Assembly: GCA_035690485.1 (NCBI GenBank)
Contig: DASSKL010000094.1
Location: 1-64,000 of the forward strand
Direction of reading: 5' to 3'
DNA: 64,000 nucleotides
Source of the DNA: Mycobacteriales bacterium
Lineage (GTDB): Bacteria; Actinomycetota; Actinomycetes; JAFAQI01; DASSKL01
How positions within the stretch are numbered: position 1 is the stretch's first letter; each line of letters opens with the position of its first letter. A model generated the notes under the pieces. That model was not told where the DNA came from. It worked only from the letters and a program-made list of their open reading frames with translations, and searched no databases. Made by a program: the position numbers and the translations under genes. Below are positions 14,084-22,395 of the stretch, piece by piece.

Positions 14084-16855
14084 ATGAGCCCCGAGCGCAG
14101 CCATCCCGACAGCTTCAACAGCGTCGACACCCTTGACGTCGGCGCGGCGTCGTACCGCATCCACCGGCTCGACGCGGTGAGCGGCAGCGCGCGGCTGCCG
14201 TTCAGCCTCAAGGTGCTGCTGGAGAACCTGCTGCGCAACGAGGACGGGCACAACGTCACGGCCGAGCAGGTGCAGGCGCTCGCGCGCTGGGACGCGCAGG
14301 CGGAGCCGGACACCGAGATCCAGTTCACGCCGGCACGCGTCGTGATGCAGGACTTCACCGGCGTGCCCTGCATCGTCGATCTCGCGGCGATGCGCGAGGC
14401 CATGGCCGAGCTGGGCGGCGACACGAGCAAGATCAACCCGCTGGTGCCCACGGAGCTGGTGATCGACCACTCGGTGATCGCCGACTACTTCGGCACCCCC
14501 CGTGCGTTCGCGCAGAACGCCGAGCTGGAGTTCGAGCGCAACAAGGAGCGCTACCAGTTCCTGCGCTGGGGCCAGCAGGCGTTCCGCGACTTCGTCGTCG
14601 TGCCGCCGGACACGGGGATCGTGCACCAGGTCAACCTGGAGTACCTCGCCCGCGTGGTCTTCGACAAGGACGGCACCGCCTACCCCGACACGCTCGTCGG
14701 CACCGACTCGCACACCACGATGATCAACGGTCTGGGCGTGCTCGGCTGGGGCGTGGGCGGCATCGAGGCCGAGGCGGCGATGCTCGGCCAGCCGGTGAGC
14801 ATGCTCATCCCGCGGGTGGTGGGCTTCAAGCTGTCCGGCGAGCTGCCGTCCGGCACCACCGCGACCGACCTGGTCCTGACGATCACCGAGATGCTGCGCA
14901 AGCACGGCGTGGTCGGCAAGTTCGTCGAGTTCTACGGCCCCGGCGTCGCCGGTGTGCCACTCGCCAACCGGGCCACGATCGGCAACATGAGCCCGGAGTA
15001 CGGCTCGACCTGCGCGATCTTCCCGATCGACGACGAGACGCTGAACTACCTGCGGCTGACCGGTCGCCCGGCCGAGCGCGTGCAGCTGGTCGAGGCCTAC
15101 GCGAAGGAGCAGGGCCTCTGGCACGACCCGGCGCGTGAGGCCGACTACTCCGAGACTCTCGAGCTGGACCTGTCGACCGTGGTGCCCTCGATCGCCGGGC
15201 CCAAGCGGCCGCAGGACCGCGTCGCGCTGTCCGACGCCAAGCAGGGCTTCCGCTCCTCCCTCGAGCAGCTGGTCGACTACAGCGCCAACGGCCGCGCCGA
15301 CCAGGCGTCGAAGGAGTCGTTCCCGGCCAGCGACTCCCCCGCGGCCGGTACGCACCAGGACCCGGCCGACCAGCCGCAGGAGCACCTGCGCGCGACGTCG
15401 CCGGGGCGCCCGTCCCAACCGGTGCAGGTCACCGTCGACGGGGCGAGCTTCGAGGTCGACCACGGTGCCGTCACGATCGCGGCGATCACCTCGTGCACCA
15501 ACACCTCCAACCCCTCGGTCATGGTCGGCGCCGCCCTGCTGGCGAAGAAGGCGGTCGACGCGGGCCTGTCGCGCAAGCCGTGGGTCAAGACCTCGCTCGC
15601 GCCCGGGTCCAAGGTCGTCATGGACTACTACGACCGCGCGGGCCTCACGCCGTATCTCGAGAAGCTCGGCTTCAACCTGGTCGGCTACGGATGTACGACG
15701 TGCATCGGCAACTCCGGGCCGCTGATCCCCGAGGTCAGTGCGGCCGTACAGGCTCACGACCTCGCCGTCACCTCGGTGCTGTCCGGCAACCGCAACTTCG
15801 AGGGCCGGATCAACCCGGACGTGAAGATGAACTACCTGGCCTCGCCGCCGCTGGTGGTGGCCTATGCGCTGGCCGGGACCATGGACATCGACCTCACCAA
15901 CGAGCCGCTGGGCACCGGATCCGACGGCAAGCCCGTCTTCCTCGCCGACATCTGGCCGAGCCCGCAAGAGGTGCAGCAGGTCGTCGGCGAGGCGATCCGC
16001 TCGGACATGTTCAGCAGCGGCTACGCCGACGTGTTCGGCGGGGACGACCGCTGGAAGTCCCTCGACGTGCCGAGCGGTGACACGTTCGCCTGGGACGCAC
16101 CCTCGACCTACATCCGCAAGCCGCCCTTCTTCGAGGGGATCGGCCGCGAGCCCGACCCGATCAAGGACATCCACGGCGCCCGGGTGCTCGCGAAGCTCGG
16201 CGACTCGGTGACGACCGACCACATCTCCCCCGCCGGGTCGATCAAGAAGGACTCGCCGGCCGGTCGCTACCTCACCGAGCACGGCGTCGACCAGCGGGAG
16301 TTCAACTCCTACGGGTCGCGCCGGGGCAACCACGAGGTGATGATGCGCGGCACGTTCGCCAACATCCGCCTGCGCAATCTGCTCGCCCCCGGCACGGAGG
16401 GCGGGGTGACCCGCCACCTGCCCGACGGCGAGCAGACGACGATCTTCGACGGAGCGATGCGCTACATCGACGACGGCGTACCGCTCGTCGTCATCGGCGG
16501 CGCGGAGTACGGCTCCGGCTCGTCGCGTGACTGGGCCGCCAAGGGCACGCTGCTGCTCGGCGTCAAGGCCGTCCTGGCGGTCTCCTACGAGCGGATCCAC
16601 CGCTCCAACCTGATCGGCATGGGCGTGTTGCCGATGCAGTTCAAGCCCGGGCAGGACGCCGACTCCCTCGGGCTGACCGGCGAGGAGGTCTTCGACATCA
16701 CCGGCCTCGAGGGAGCCGACCGCATCCCGCGCGAGGTGACCGTGCGGGCGGACGACAAGGAGTTCACGGCGGTCGTGCGGATCGACACGCCTGGCGAGGC
16801 GGCCTACTACCGGCACGGGGGCATCCTGCAGTACGTCCTACGCTCGCTGCTGTAG
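14084..16855 (+). CDS. acnA: Aconitate hydratase A
   Basis: Aconitase interconverts citrate and isocitrate in the TCA cycle using a [4Fe-4S] cluster. The 923-residue length is normal for the actinobacterial form. Cluster ligands are Cys471 ([13 protein letters not shown]) and the pair Cys537/Cys540 ([14 protein letters not shown]). Other family marks are [21 protein letters not shown] near the middle of the first half, [14 protein letters not shown], and [17 protein letters not shown] in the swivelling domain. A hydrophilic linker of about 45 residues (15285-15425) separates the core domains and contains [12 protein letters not shown] clear ribosome site AGGAGAG lies seven bases before the ATG. 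It is monocistronic. Confidence 0.97.
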   Translation: MSPERSHPDSFNSVDTLDVGAASYRIHRLDAVSGSARLPFSLKVLLENLLRNEDGHNVTAEQVQALARWDAQAEPDTEIQFTPARVVMQDFTGVPCIVDLAAMREAMAELGGDTSKINPLVPTELVIDHSVIADYFGTPRAFAQNAELEFERNKERYQFLRWGQQAFRDFVVVPPDTGIVHQVNLEYLARVVFDKDGTAYPDTLVGTDSHTTMINGLGVLGWGVGGIEAEAAMLGQPVSMLIPRVVGFKLSGELPSGTTATDLVLTITEMLRKHGVVGKFVEFYGPGVAGVPLANRATIGNMSPEYGSTCAIFPIDDETLNYLRLTGRPAERVQLVEAYAKEQGLWHDPAREADYSETLELDLSTVVPSIAGPKRPQDRVALSDAKQGFRSSLEQLVDYSANGRADQASKESFPASDSPAAGTHQDPADQPQEHLRATSPGRPSQPVQVTVDGASFEVDHGAVTIAAITSCTNTSNPSVMVGAALLAKKAVDAGLSRKPWVKTSLAPGSKVVMDYYDRAGLTPYLEKLGFNLVGYGCTTCIGNSGPLIPEVSAAVQAHDLAVTSVLSGNRNFEGRINPDVKMNYLASPPLVVAYALAGTMDIDLTNEPLGTGSDGKPVFLADIWPSPQEVQQVVGEAIRSDMFSSGYADVFGGDDRWKSLDVPSGDTFAWDAPSTYIRKPPFFEGIGREPDPIKDIHGARVLAKLGDSVTTDHISPAGSIKKDSPAGRYLTEHGVDQREFNSYGSRRGNHEVMMRGTFANIRLRNLLAPGTEGGVTRHLPDGEQTTIFDGAMRYIDDGVPLVVIGGAEYGSGSSRDWAAKGTLLLGVKAVLAVSYERIHRSNLIGMGVLPMQFKPGQDADSLGLTGEEVFDITGLEGADRIPREVTVRADDKEFTAVVRIDTPGEAAYYRHGGILQYVLRSLL

Positions 16856-16894
16856 AGGTCTGCCCCGTCCGGTCGCCTAGCAGGAGGTCCGCTC

Positions 16895-18064
16895 ATCGAC
16901 CCCCTGCTTCTCGGTGCCCTGCTCGGCGGCTTCGCGGTCACCATCGGACTGGTGTTCCGCCGGGTGGCCCCGGAGATCGTCGCGTTCCTCGTCATCGGGG
17001 TGCTCGTCGGCCCGCACGGTCCGCTGCACCTGGTCGACGCGCACAACGTCGACCAACTCCAGCGGATCACCCACGTCGCGGTCGGGTCGGTCATGTTCCT
17101 GTTCGGTCAGCGGTTGCGGGCCGCCGACCTGCGCCGCGACGTCCACGTGCTGCGGGCGGTCACTGTGCTGCCGCTGCTCGTCACTGCCGGCGCGACCTAC
17201 CTGGTGACCCGGTGGGCCGGCGCCTCGACGTCGCTCGCGACGCTGCTCGCGATCATCGCGACGGAGACCGGGGTGCTGACCGTCACCGCGACCGTGCGCG
17301 AGGAAGGTGCCGAAAGCGGCGCGTCGCGCCGGCTGCTCGCCACCGTGGGACTCAGCAACGTGGTCACCGCCGCGGCCTTCGGCATCGGCTTCCCGCTGGT
17401 GCTCGCGACCAGTGGCCGGCTGACCAGCCCGACCGCTGCGCTCGGCGTCTTCGGTCGCGCGACGCTCGCGGCGATCGGACTCGGGATCGCCGCTGCGGTG
17501 CTGCTGCTCTGGATCGAGCGGCACGTCCACAACGACGGCGAGCTGCTGCTGACCGAGCTGCTCGTCATCACCGGGACCGTCGGGTTGTCGGTGACGATCC
17601 ACGGTTCGCTGGTCATCTCGCTGCTGGCGACCGGCATCTGGACCGCCAACCGCGGCCCGGCCGCGGCCGACCGGCTGTTCGGCGTGCTCCGGGTGCTCGA
17701 GGCCCCGTTCTACCTGCTGTTCTTCATCGTCGCGGGTGCGGAGTTCCGCATCCAGAACGTGCCCGACGTGGGGCTCATCGGAGCGGCGTACATCCTCGCC
17801 CGCGGCACCAGCAAGGTGACGATGACCGCGCTGGGCGGGCGGGTGCTGGGCTCGTTGCGGGGACGTGAGTCTCTTCGGCTGGGCGGCGCGCTGCTGCCGC
17901 ACGCCGGGATGGCAGTGGCGCTGGTTGCCTACGTCGGTGAACAGGCGCCGACGTTGGGTGAACGGGTGTCGACGATCGTGCTCACGTCAGTGTTCCTGTT
18001 CGAGGTGGTCGGCCCGCTGTTCGTACGCCGGTTCCTGCGCGCCGACACGAGGGAGCCGGCCTGA
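16895..18064 (+). CDS. Cation:proton antiporter (Kef/CPA2-like membrane protein)
   Basis: A polytopic membrane protein of about 389 residues, resembling the transport domain of Kef/CPA2 exchangers without an RCK/TrkA-N domain. It probably exchanges Na+ or K+ for protons. The re-entrant or helix regions include VAPEIVAFLVIGVLVGPHGP, VAVGSVMFLFGQRLR, LLAIIATETGVLTVTATV and LGGALLPHAGMAVALVAYVGE. A perfect AGGAGG (16882-16887) lies seven bases before an in-frame ATC at 16895, and no ATG, GTG or TTG follows until 16952, which would cut into the first helix. I therefore place the start at ATC (read as MDPLLLGALLGG). The alternative is a damaged ATG. Confidence 0.75.
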   Translation: MDPLLLGALLGGFAVTIGLVFRRVAPEIVAFLVIGVLVGPHGPLHLVDAHNVDQLQRITHVAVGSVMFLFGQRLRAADLRRDVHVLRAVTVLPLLVTAGATYLVTRWAGASTSLATLLAIIATETGVLTVTATVREEGAESGASRRLLATVGLSNVVTAAAFGIGFPLVLATSGRLTSPTAALGVFGRATLAAIGLGIAAAVLLLWIERHVHNDGELLLTELLVITGTVGLSVTIHGSLVISLLATGIWTANRGPAAADRLFGVLRVLEAPFYLLFFIVAGAEFRIQNVPDVGLIGAAYILARGTSKVTMTALGGRVLGSLRGRESLRLGGALLPHAGMAVALVAYVGEQAPTLGERVSTIVLTSVFLFEVVGPLFVRRFLRADTREPA

Positions 18065-18076
18065 GAGGATGGCCGC

Positions 18077-18814
18077 ATGGATCTCGGCCTTCATGACCGC
18101 GTCTACATCGTCACTGGTGGCACCCGCGGGCTGGGGCGCGCTACCGCCGAGGCGCTGATCGTCGACGGGGCGCGGGTCGTCGTGTCGTCACGGTCCGACG
18201 ACAACGTCGCCACCGCCGCCGACCAGCTGGGTGCCGTCGGCATCGCCGCCGACAACGCCGACCCCGCGGCCGCGGATCGCCTGGTGCAGGCGACCCTCGA
18301 CGCCTTCGGCCGGCTCGACGGCGCGCTGGTCAGCGTGGGCGGCCCGCCGCCCGGGGGGGTCATGGACGTGACCGACGAGCAGTGGCGGTCGGCGTTCGAG
18401 TCGGTGTTCCTCGGGGCGGTCCGCCTCGCCCGGGCCGTCGCGACCGCCATGACGGGCGAGGGCGCGATCGGCCTGGTGCTGTCGTCGTCGGTCAAGGTGC
18501 CGATCGGCGGGCTGGCGATCTCCAACGGCCTGCGCCCGGGCCTAGCCATGGTGGCCAAGACGCTCGCCGACGAGCTCGGCCCCCGCGGCGTACGCGTCTT
18601 CGGGTTGATGCCGGGCCTCGTGTCGACCGACCGCACCGCGCAGCTGTACGCCGACGAGCAGGGGCGCCAGCGCGCGCAGGGCGGCATCCCGCTGCGGCGG
18701 TTCGGCGAGCCGGCGGAGTTCGGTCGGGTGGCGGCGTTCGCGCTGTCACCGGCCGCGTCCTACCTCAGCGGCTGCGTGATCCCGGTCGACGGCGGCGCCC
18801 TGCGGACCCTGTGA
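18077..18814 (+). CDS. Short-chain dehydrogenase/reductase with altered active site
   Basis: A 245-residue SDR with the NAD(P)-binding TGGTRGLGRATAEAL near residue 14 and VVVSSRSDDN for the cofactor ribose. The catalytic Ser region LVLSSSVKVPI is present. The YxxxK motif is not: the aligned stretch reads ISNGLRPGLAMVAKTLADELG, with Ser and Arg at the positions of Tyr and Lys. Related FabG-like paralogues in actinomycetes share this pattern, so it is probably a natural subfamily whose activity is unclear. The C-terminal GCVIPVDGGALRTL is typical. The gene starts 12 bases after the antiporter. Confidence 0.88.
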   Translation: MDLGLHDRVYIVTGGTRGLGRATAEALIVDGARVVVSSRSDDNVATAADQLGAVGIAADNADPAAADRLVQATLDAFGRLDGALVSVGGPPPGGVMDVTDEQWRSAFESVFLGAVRLARAVATAMTGEGAIGLVLSSSVKVPIGGLAISNGLRPGLAMVAKTLADELGPRGVRVFGLMPGLVSTDRTAQLYADEQGRQRAQGGIPLRRFGEPAEFGRVAAFALSPAASYLSGCVIPVDGGALRTL

Positions 18815-18837
18815 CGACGCGTGCCAGACTCCGCGCC

Positions 18838-19725
18838 ATGACGACGCAGAAGGCCGCGGTCGGCCCGCTCGAGATTGCCTACGAGACGTTCGGCGATCGC
18901 GCCGACCCGCCCGTCCTGCTGGTGATGGGCCTCGGCGCCCAGCTGATCGCCTGGCACGACGAGTTCGTGGCGCAGCTCGCGGGCCGTGGCCACTTCGTCG
19001 TGCGCTACGACAACCGCGACGTGGGCGAGTCGACCCATCTGCACGATGCCCGCCAGCCCGACGTGGCGGCGGCGATGGGCGGCGACTTCTCCTCCGCGGC
19101 CTACCTGTTGAGCGACATGGCCGGCGATGCCGCCGGGCTGCTCGACGCCCTCGACCTCGACAGCGCGCACGTGATCGGTGCCTCGATGGGCGGCATGATC
19201 GTGCAGCAGTTCGCGATCGACCACCCGCAGCGCACCCGCAGCCTCACGTCGATCATGTCGACGCCGGACCCGTCGGTGTCTCCGCCGACCGAGGCCGCCA
19301 TGGGCGCGCTGCTGCGGCCGCCCGCGTCCAGCCGCCAGGAGGTCGTCGACAGCGCCCCGGAGATGTGGCGGTTGATCGGCTCCCCGGGCTTCGCCCACGA
19401 CATCCCATGGATCCAGACGATCGCCGGCCGCGGTTACGACCGCGGCTACGACCCGACCGGTGTGATGCGTCAGCTGCTCGCGATCCAGGCGAGCCCCGAC
19501 CGGCGGCCCGGGCTCGCGGAGCTAGGCGTCCCCACGCTGGTCATCCACGGCGAGGACGACCCCCTGGTCCCGCTGCCCGGTGGCCAGGCAACCGCCGACG
19601 CGGTGCCCGACGCCAAGCTCGTGACGTTCGCCGGGATGGGGCACGACCTTCCCCAGGAGCTGTGGCCGGCGATCCTCGACGAGATCAGCGAGGTCGTCAG
19701 CCGGGGCGAGCAGGCCCGCGGCTAA
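18838..19725 (+). CDS. Alpha/beta-hydrolase
   Basis: A 295-residue alpha/beta-hydrolase. The oxyanion-hole segment is LLVMGLGAQLIAWHDEFV, followed by VRYDNRDVGEST. The nucleophile elbow is VIGASMGGMIVQQ (Ser in G-A-S-M-G), the acid is in LVIHGEDDPLVPL, and His is in FAGMGHDLPQELW. This layout is that of RdmC/aclacinomycin-esterase-like and haloalkane-dehalogenase-like members, so an esterase on a polyketide or other small ester is possible; the substrate cannot be told. CAGACT, a weak -10, lies seven bases upstream. The 3' end overlaps the convergent ABC exporter gene by four bases. Confidence 0.88.
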   Translation: MTTQKAAVGPLEIAYETFGDRADPPVLLVMGLGAQLIAWHDEFVAQLAGRGHFVVRYDNRDVGESTHLHDARQPDVAAAMGGDFSSAAYLLSDMAGDAAGLLDALDLDSAHVIGASMGGMIVQQFAIDHPQRTRSLTSIMSTPDPSVSPPTEAAMGALLRPPASSRQEVVDSAPEMWRLIGSPGFAHDIPWIQTIAGRGYDRGYDPTGVMRQLLAIQASPDRRPGLAELGVPTLVIHGEDDPLVPLPGGQATADAVPDAKLVTFAGMGHDLPQELWPAILDEISEVVSRGEQARG

Positions 19726-21629
19726 CCGACCGTAGGAGTGGGCACCTCGTCGGCCGGGGACCGGGCGAACTGGGTGCGGTAGAGCTCGGCGTAGAGCCCG
19801 CCGGCCGCGAGCAGTTCGTCGTGCCGGCCGTGCTCGACGACGCGCCCGTCGTCGACGACGAGGATCTGGTCGGCCTCGCGGACCGTCGACAGCCGGTGCG
19901 CGATGACGAGGGACGTGCGGTCGGCGAGCACCCGCTTGAGCGCCCGCTGCACAGCCGCTTCCGACTCGGAGTCGAGGTGCGCGGTGGCCTCGTCGAGCAC
20001 CACGATCGACGGCGCCTTGAGGATCAGCCGGGCTATCGCGAGGCGCTGCTTCTCCCCGCCCGAGAGGCGATAACCGCGGTCACCCACGACGGTGTCGAGC
20101 CCGTCGGGCAGCGACTCGACGAGCTCGGAGATGTTGGCGTCGTCCAGGGCCTCCCACATCTGCGCCTCGGTCGCGTCGGGGCGGGCGAAGAGCAGGTTCG
20201 CGCGCATCGTGTCGTGGAACATGTGCGCGTCCTGCGTGACGACGCCCACCGCGTTGCGCAGCGAGTCGAGGGTGACGTCGCGCACGTCGTGACCGCCGAC
20301 ACGCACGCTGCCCTTCTGCACGTCGTACATCCGCGTGACCAGCTGGCTGATGGTGGTCTTGCCCGCACCGGACGGCCCGACGAGCGCGACCAGCTGGCCT
20401 GGTTCGGCCCGCAGCGAGACACCGCGCAGCACCTGCTTGTCGGGAGTGCTGTCGAGGACCGCGACCGACTCCAGCGACGCGAGCGAGACCTCGGCCGCGG
20501 TCGGGTAGCGGAAGTGCACGTCGTCGAACTCGATCGTCGCCCGCCCGCCGAGCTCACGCGGCAACGCGACCGCGCCCTCGCGGTCGGCGATCGAAGGCTG
20601 CAGGTCGAGCACCTCGAAGACGCGCTCGAAGGACACCAGCGCGGTCATGACGTCGACCTGCACGTTGGACAGTGACGTCAGCGGGCCGTAGAGGCGGGTG
20701 AGGTAGGCCACCAGCGCGACCACGGTGCTCACCTGCAGGGTGCCCTCGGCCGCCCACCGGCCGGCCAGGCCGTAGACGATGGCCGTCGCCAGCGCGGCGA
20801 CGAGGGTGAGGGCGACGAAGAAGACCCGGCTGTACATCGCCTGCTGCACGCCGATGTCGGCGACCCGGCGGGCGCGGGTGCGAAACGCGGCGTCCTCGCT
20901 CTCCGGCCGGCCGAACAGCTTGACCAGCAGCGCCCCCGAGACGTTGAACCGCTCGGTCATCGTGGTGTTCATCTCCGCGTTGAGCGCATAGCCCTCGCGG
21001 GTGATGCTCTGCAGGCGCCGCCCGACGAAGCGCGCGGGGAGCACGAAGACCGGCAGCAGCGCCAGTGCCAGCAGGGTGATCTGCCAGGACAGGAAGAACA
21101 TCGCCGCCAGCACGATCGTGACGCTGACCACGTTGCTGACGACGTTGGACAGCGTGCCGGTGAACGCCTGCTGCGCGCCGAGGACGTCGTTGTTGAGCCG
21201 GGTGATCAGTGCGCCGGTCTGCGTGCGGGTGAAGAAGGCGATCGGCATGCGCTGCACGTGTCCGAAGACCTTGGCCCGCAGGTCGTAGATGAGACCTTCG
21301 CCGATGCGGGCGGAGTACCAGCGCATCGCGAGCGACACAGCCCCGTCGATGACGGCGAGGAAGGCGACCAGCCCGGCCAGCCACTCGACGGTGCTGACGT
21401 GGTGGCCGAGGATCGCGTCGATGATGCGCTTGTAGATGAGCGGGTTGGCGGCGCCGATGACCGCATCGAACAGGATCAGCCCGAGCAGCAGCACCAGCCA
21501 GCGCCGGTAGGGGCGGGCGAAGGCGCCGATGCGACGGATCGTGCCGGGGGCCAGGCGTTGCCGACCGACCTCACGGTCGCGGCTGTAGGAGCGCAGCGTG
21601 GACCAGCCCGCTCCGTGCCCCGGTGCCAT
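19722..21629 (-). CDS. ABC exporter, fused permease and ATPase
   Basis: A 635-residue half-transporter of the exporter (ABCB/MsbA-like) type. After a short cytoplasmic lead, six membrane helices span residues about 40-320, including RWLVLLLGLILFDAVIGAAN and MFFLSWQITLLALALLPVFV. The nucleotide-binding domain has Walker A GPSGAGKTTISQ, the Q-loop VVTQDAHMFHDT, signature LSGGEKQRLAIAR, Walker B SIVVLDEAT and the switch His in VIAHRLSTVRE. It is probably a homodimeric drug or lipid exporter. An inverted repeat lies just upstream of its start, between it and the small HTH gene, which may be in the same transcript. Confidence 0.93.
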   Translation of the reverse strand: MAPGHGAGWSTLRSYSRDREVGRQRLAPGTIRRIGAFARPYRRWLVLLLGLILFDAVIGAANPLIYKRIIDAILGHHVSTVEWLAGLVAFLAVIDGAVSLAMRWYSARIGEGLIYDLRAKVFGHVQRMPIAFFTRTQTGALITRLNNDVLGAQQAFTGTLSNVVSNVVSVTIVLAAMFFLSWQITLLALALLPVFVLPARFVGRRLQSITREGYALNAEMNTTMTERFNVSGALLVKLFGRPESEDAAFRTRARRVADIGVQQAMYSRVFFVALTLVAALATAIVYGLAGRWAAEGTLQVSTVVALVAYLTRLYGPLTSLSNVQVDVMTALVSFERVFEVLDLQPSIADREGAVALPRELGGRATIEFDDVHFRYPTAAEVSLASLESVAVLDSTPDKQVLRGVSLRAEPGQLVALVGPSGAGKTTISQLVTRMYDVQKGSVRVGGHDVRDVTLDSLRNAVGVVTQDAHMFHDTMRANLLFARPDATEAQMWEALDDANISELVESLPDGLDTVVGDRGYRLSGGEKQRLAIARLILKAPSIVVLDEATAHLDSESEAAVQRALKRVLADRTSLVIAHRLSTVREADQILVVDDGRVVEHGRHDELLAAGGLYAELYRTQFARSPADEVPTPTVG

Positions 21630-21639
21630 CGACTCGTCA

Positions 21640-21703
21640 CTCCTCCGCGGTAGGTCCCACCGCCGAACAACACCGGCGGCGCCGAGGACCTTCCGCGGAG
21701 GAG
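21640..21703. repeat. Nested inverted repeat between HTH gene and ABC exporter
   Basis: The outer arms CTCCTCCGCGG (21640-21650) and CCGCGGAGGAG (21693-21703) are perfect 11-base complements. Inside, CCGCCG (21660-21665) pairs with CGGCGG (21674-21679). The structure lies seven bases after the HTH stop and ten bases before the exporter ATG on the transcribed strand. It could be a terminator for the HTH gene, a leader attenuator, or a binding site. Confidence 0.55.
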
Positions 21704-21710
21704 CGAGGGG

Positions 21711-21923
21711 TCAGGACTGCTTGCGTCCGCGGGTCGCGCCGCCGCGACCGCGCAAGGGGGTGCCGGACTCGCTGAGGATGCGGTGGATGAAGCCGTAGGA
21801 GCGTCCCGTCGACTCCGCGAGGGCGCGGATGCTGTCACCGGTCTCGTAGCGCCTCCGCAGGTCGGTCGCCAGCCGGTTGCGTTCGTCGCCGGTCACCCGG
21901 CTGCCCTTCTTCAGGTCCGCCAC
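21711..21923 (-). CDS. Small helix-turn-helix DNA-binding protein
   Basis: A 70-residue protein, mostly a HTH: DERNRLATDLRRRYETGDSIRALAESTGRSYGFIHRILSESG. This is followed by a basic Gly/Arg tail (RGRGGATRGRKQS) resembling an AT-hook. The recognition helix is probably SYGFIHRILSESG. Small proteins of this design are common in actinomycetes; their targets are mostly unknown. It starts at GTG behind a GGAGG site six bases away. It precedes the ABC exporter in the same direction, separated by the inverted repeat. Confidence 0.8.
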   Translation of the reverse strand: MADLKKGSRVTGDERNRLATDLRRRYETGDSIRALAESTGRSYGFIHRILSESGTPLRGRGGATRGRKQS

Positions 21924-22017
21924 GGCGTACCTCCGTGTCTCTCGATTGTCCCTATTCGACCCCCTGCAGGGCCATGATCACTCATCCCCCGCACAGGCGC
22001 CAACTCACCCCCGGGGA

Positions 22018-22302
22018 TCAGTCGTCCTCGACGACGAGCGTGTCGAGCGTGCCGAGCTTCTGGGTGTCCTCCATGAGCGCGGCGCCCTCGGGGCTGCCCA
22101 TCGCGGCGCCGAGAGCGTCCGGGCCGTCGAAGTGCAGGACAGCAACGCGGTAGTAAGGGCCGTCACCCTGGGTCTTGTAGGTCTCCGCGCTCTTGAGGCC
22201 GGGGAGCTTGCGGGCGAGCGGCATGTGGGTCTGGTGGTAGTGCTTCTCGAAGGCCTCGACGTCGCCCGGCTTGTTCCAGAGGGCGATCAGGCTGATGCTC
22301 AT
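22018..22302 (-). CDS. EthD-like dimeric alpha/beta barrel protein
   Basis: A 94-residue protein with the EthD pattern: SLIALWNKPGDVEAFEKHYHQTHMPLARKLPGLKSAETYKT, then YYRVAVLHFDGPDALGAAMGSPEGAALMEDT. The H-x-P-L-A-x-x-L-P-G segment is the family signature. Members form ferredoxin-like dimers and take part in degradation or modification of small aromatic or ether compounds. A strong AGGAGGAG site lies six bases before the ATG. It stands alone, divergent from the MFS gene. Confidence 0.88.
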   Translation of the reverse strand: MSISLIALWNKPGDVEAFEKHYHQTHMPLARKLPGLKSAETYKTQGDGPYYRVAVLHFDGPDALGAAMGSPEGAALMEDTQKLGTLDTLVVEDD

Positions 22303-22395
22303 GCGGACTCCTCCTGGCGTGGTTGATCAGGGACCGCTCGGAGCCTACGGCCGTCGCGACGGAAGGGATCACGCGGTGCCCGCGTTGGTAGGCCT

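Noticed and set aside
13919-16816. A 965-codon open frame on the minus strand across acnA
   Set aside because: It mirrors aconitase, is rich in Arg/His/Asp/Val with no family signature, and results from the G+C-rich third positions of the true gene.
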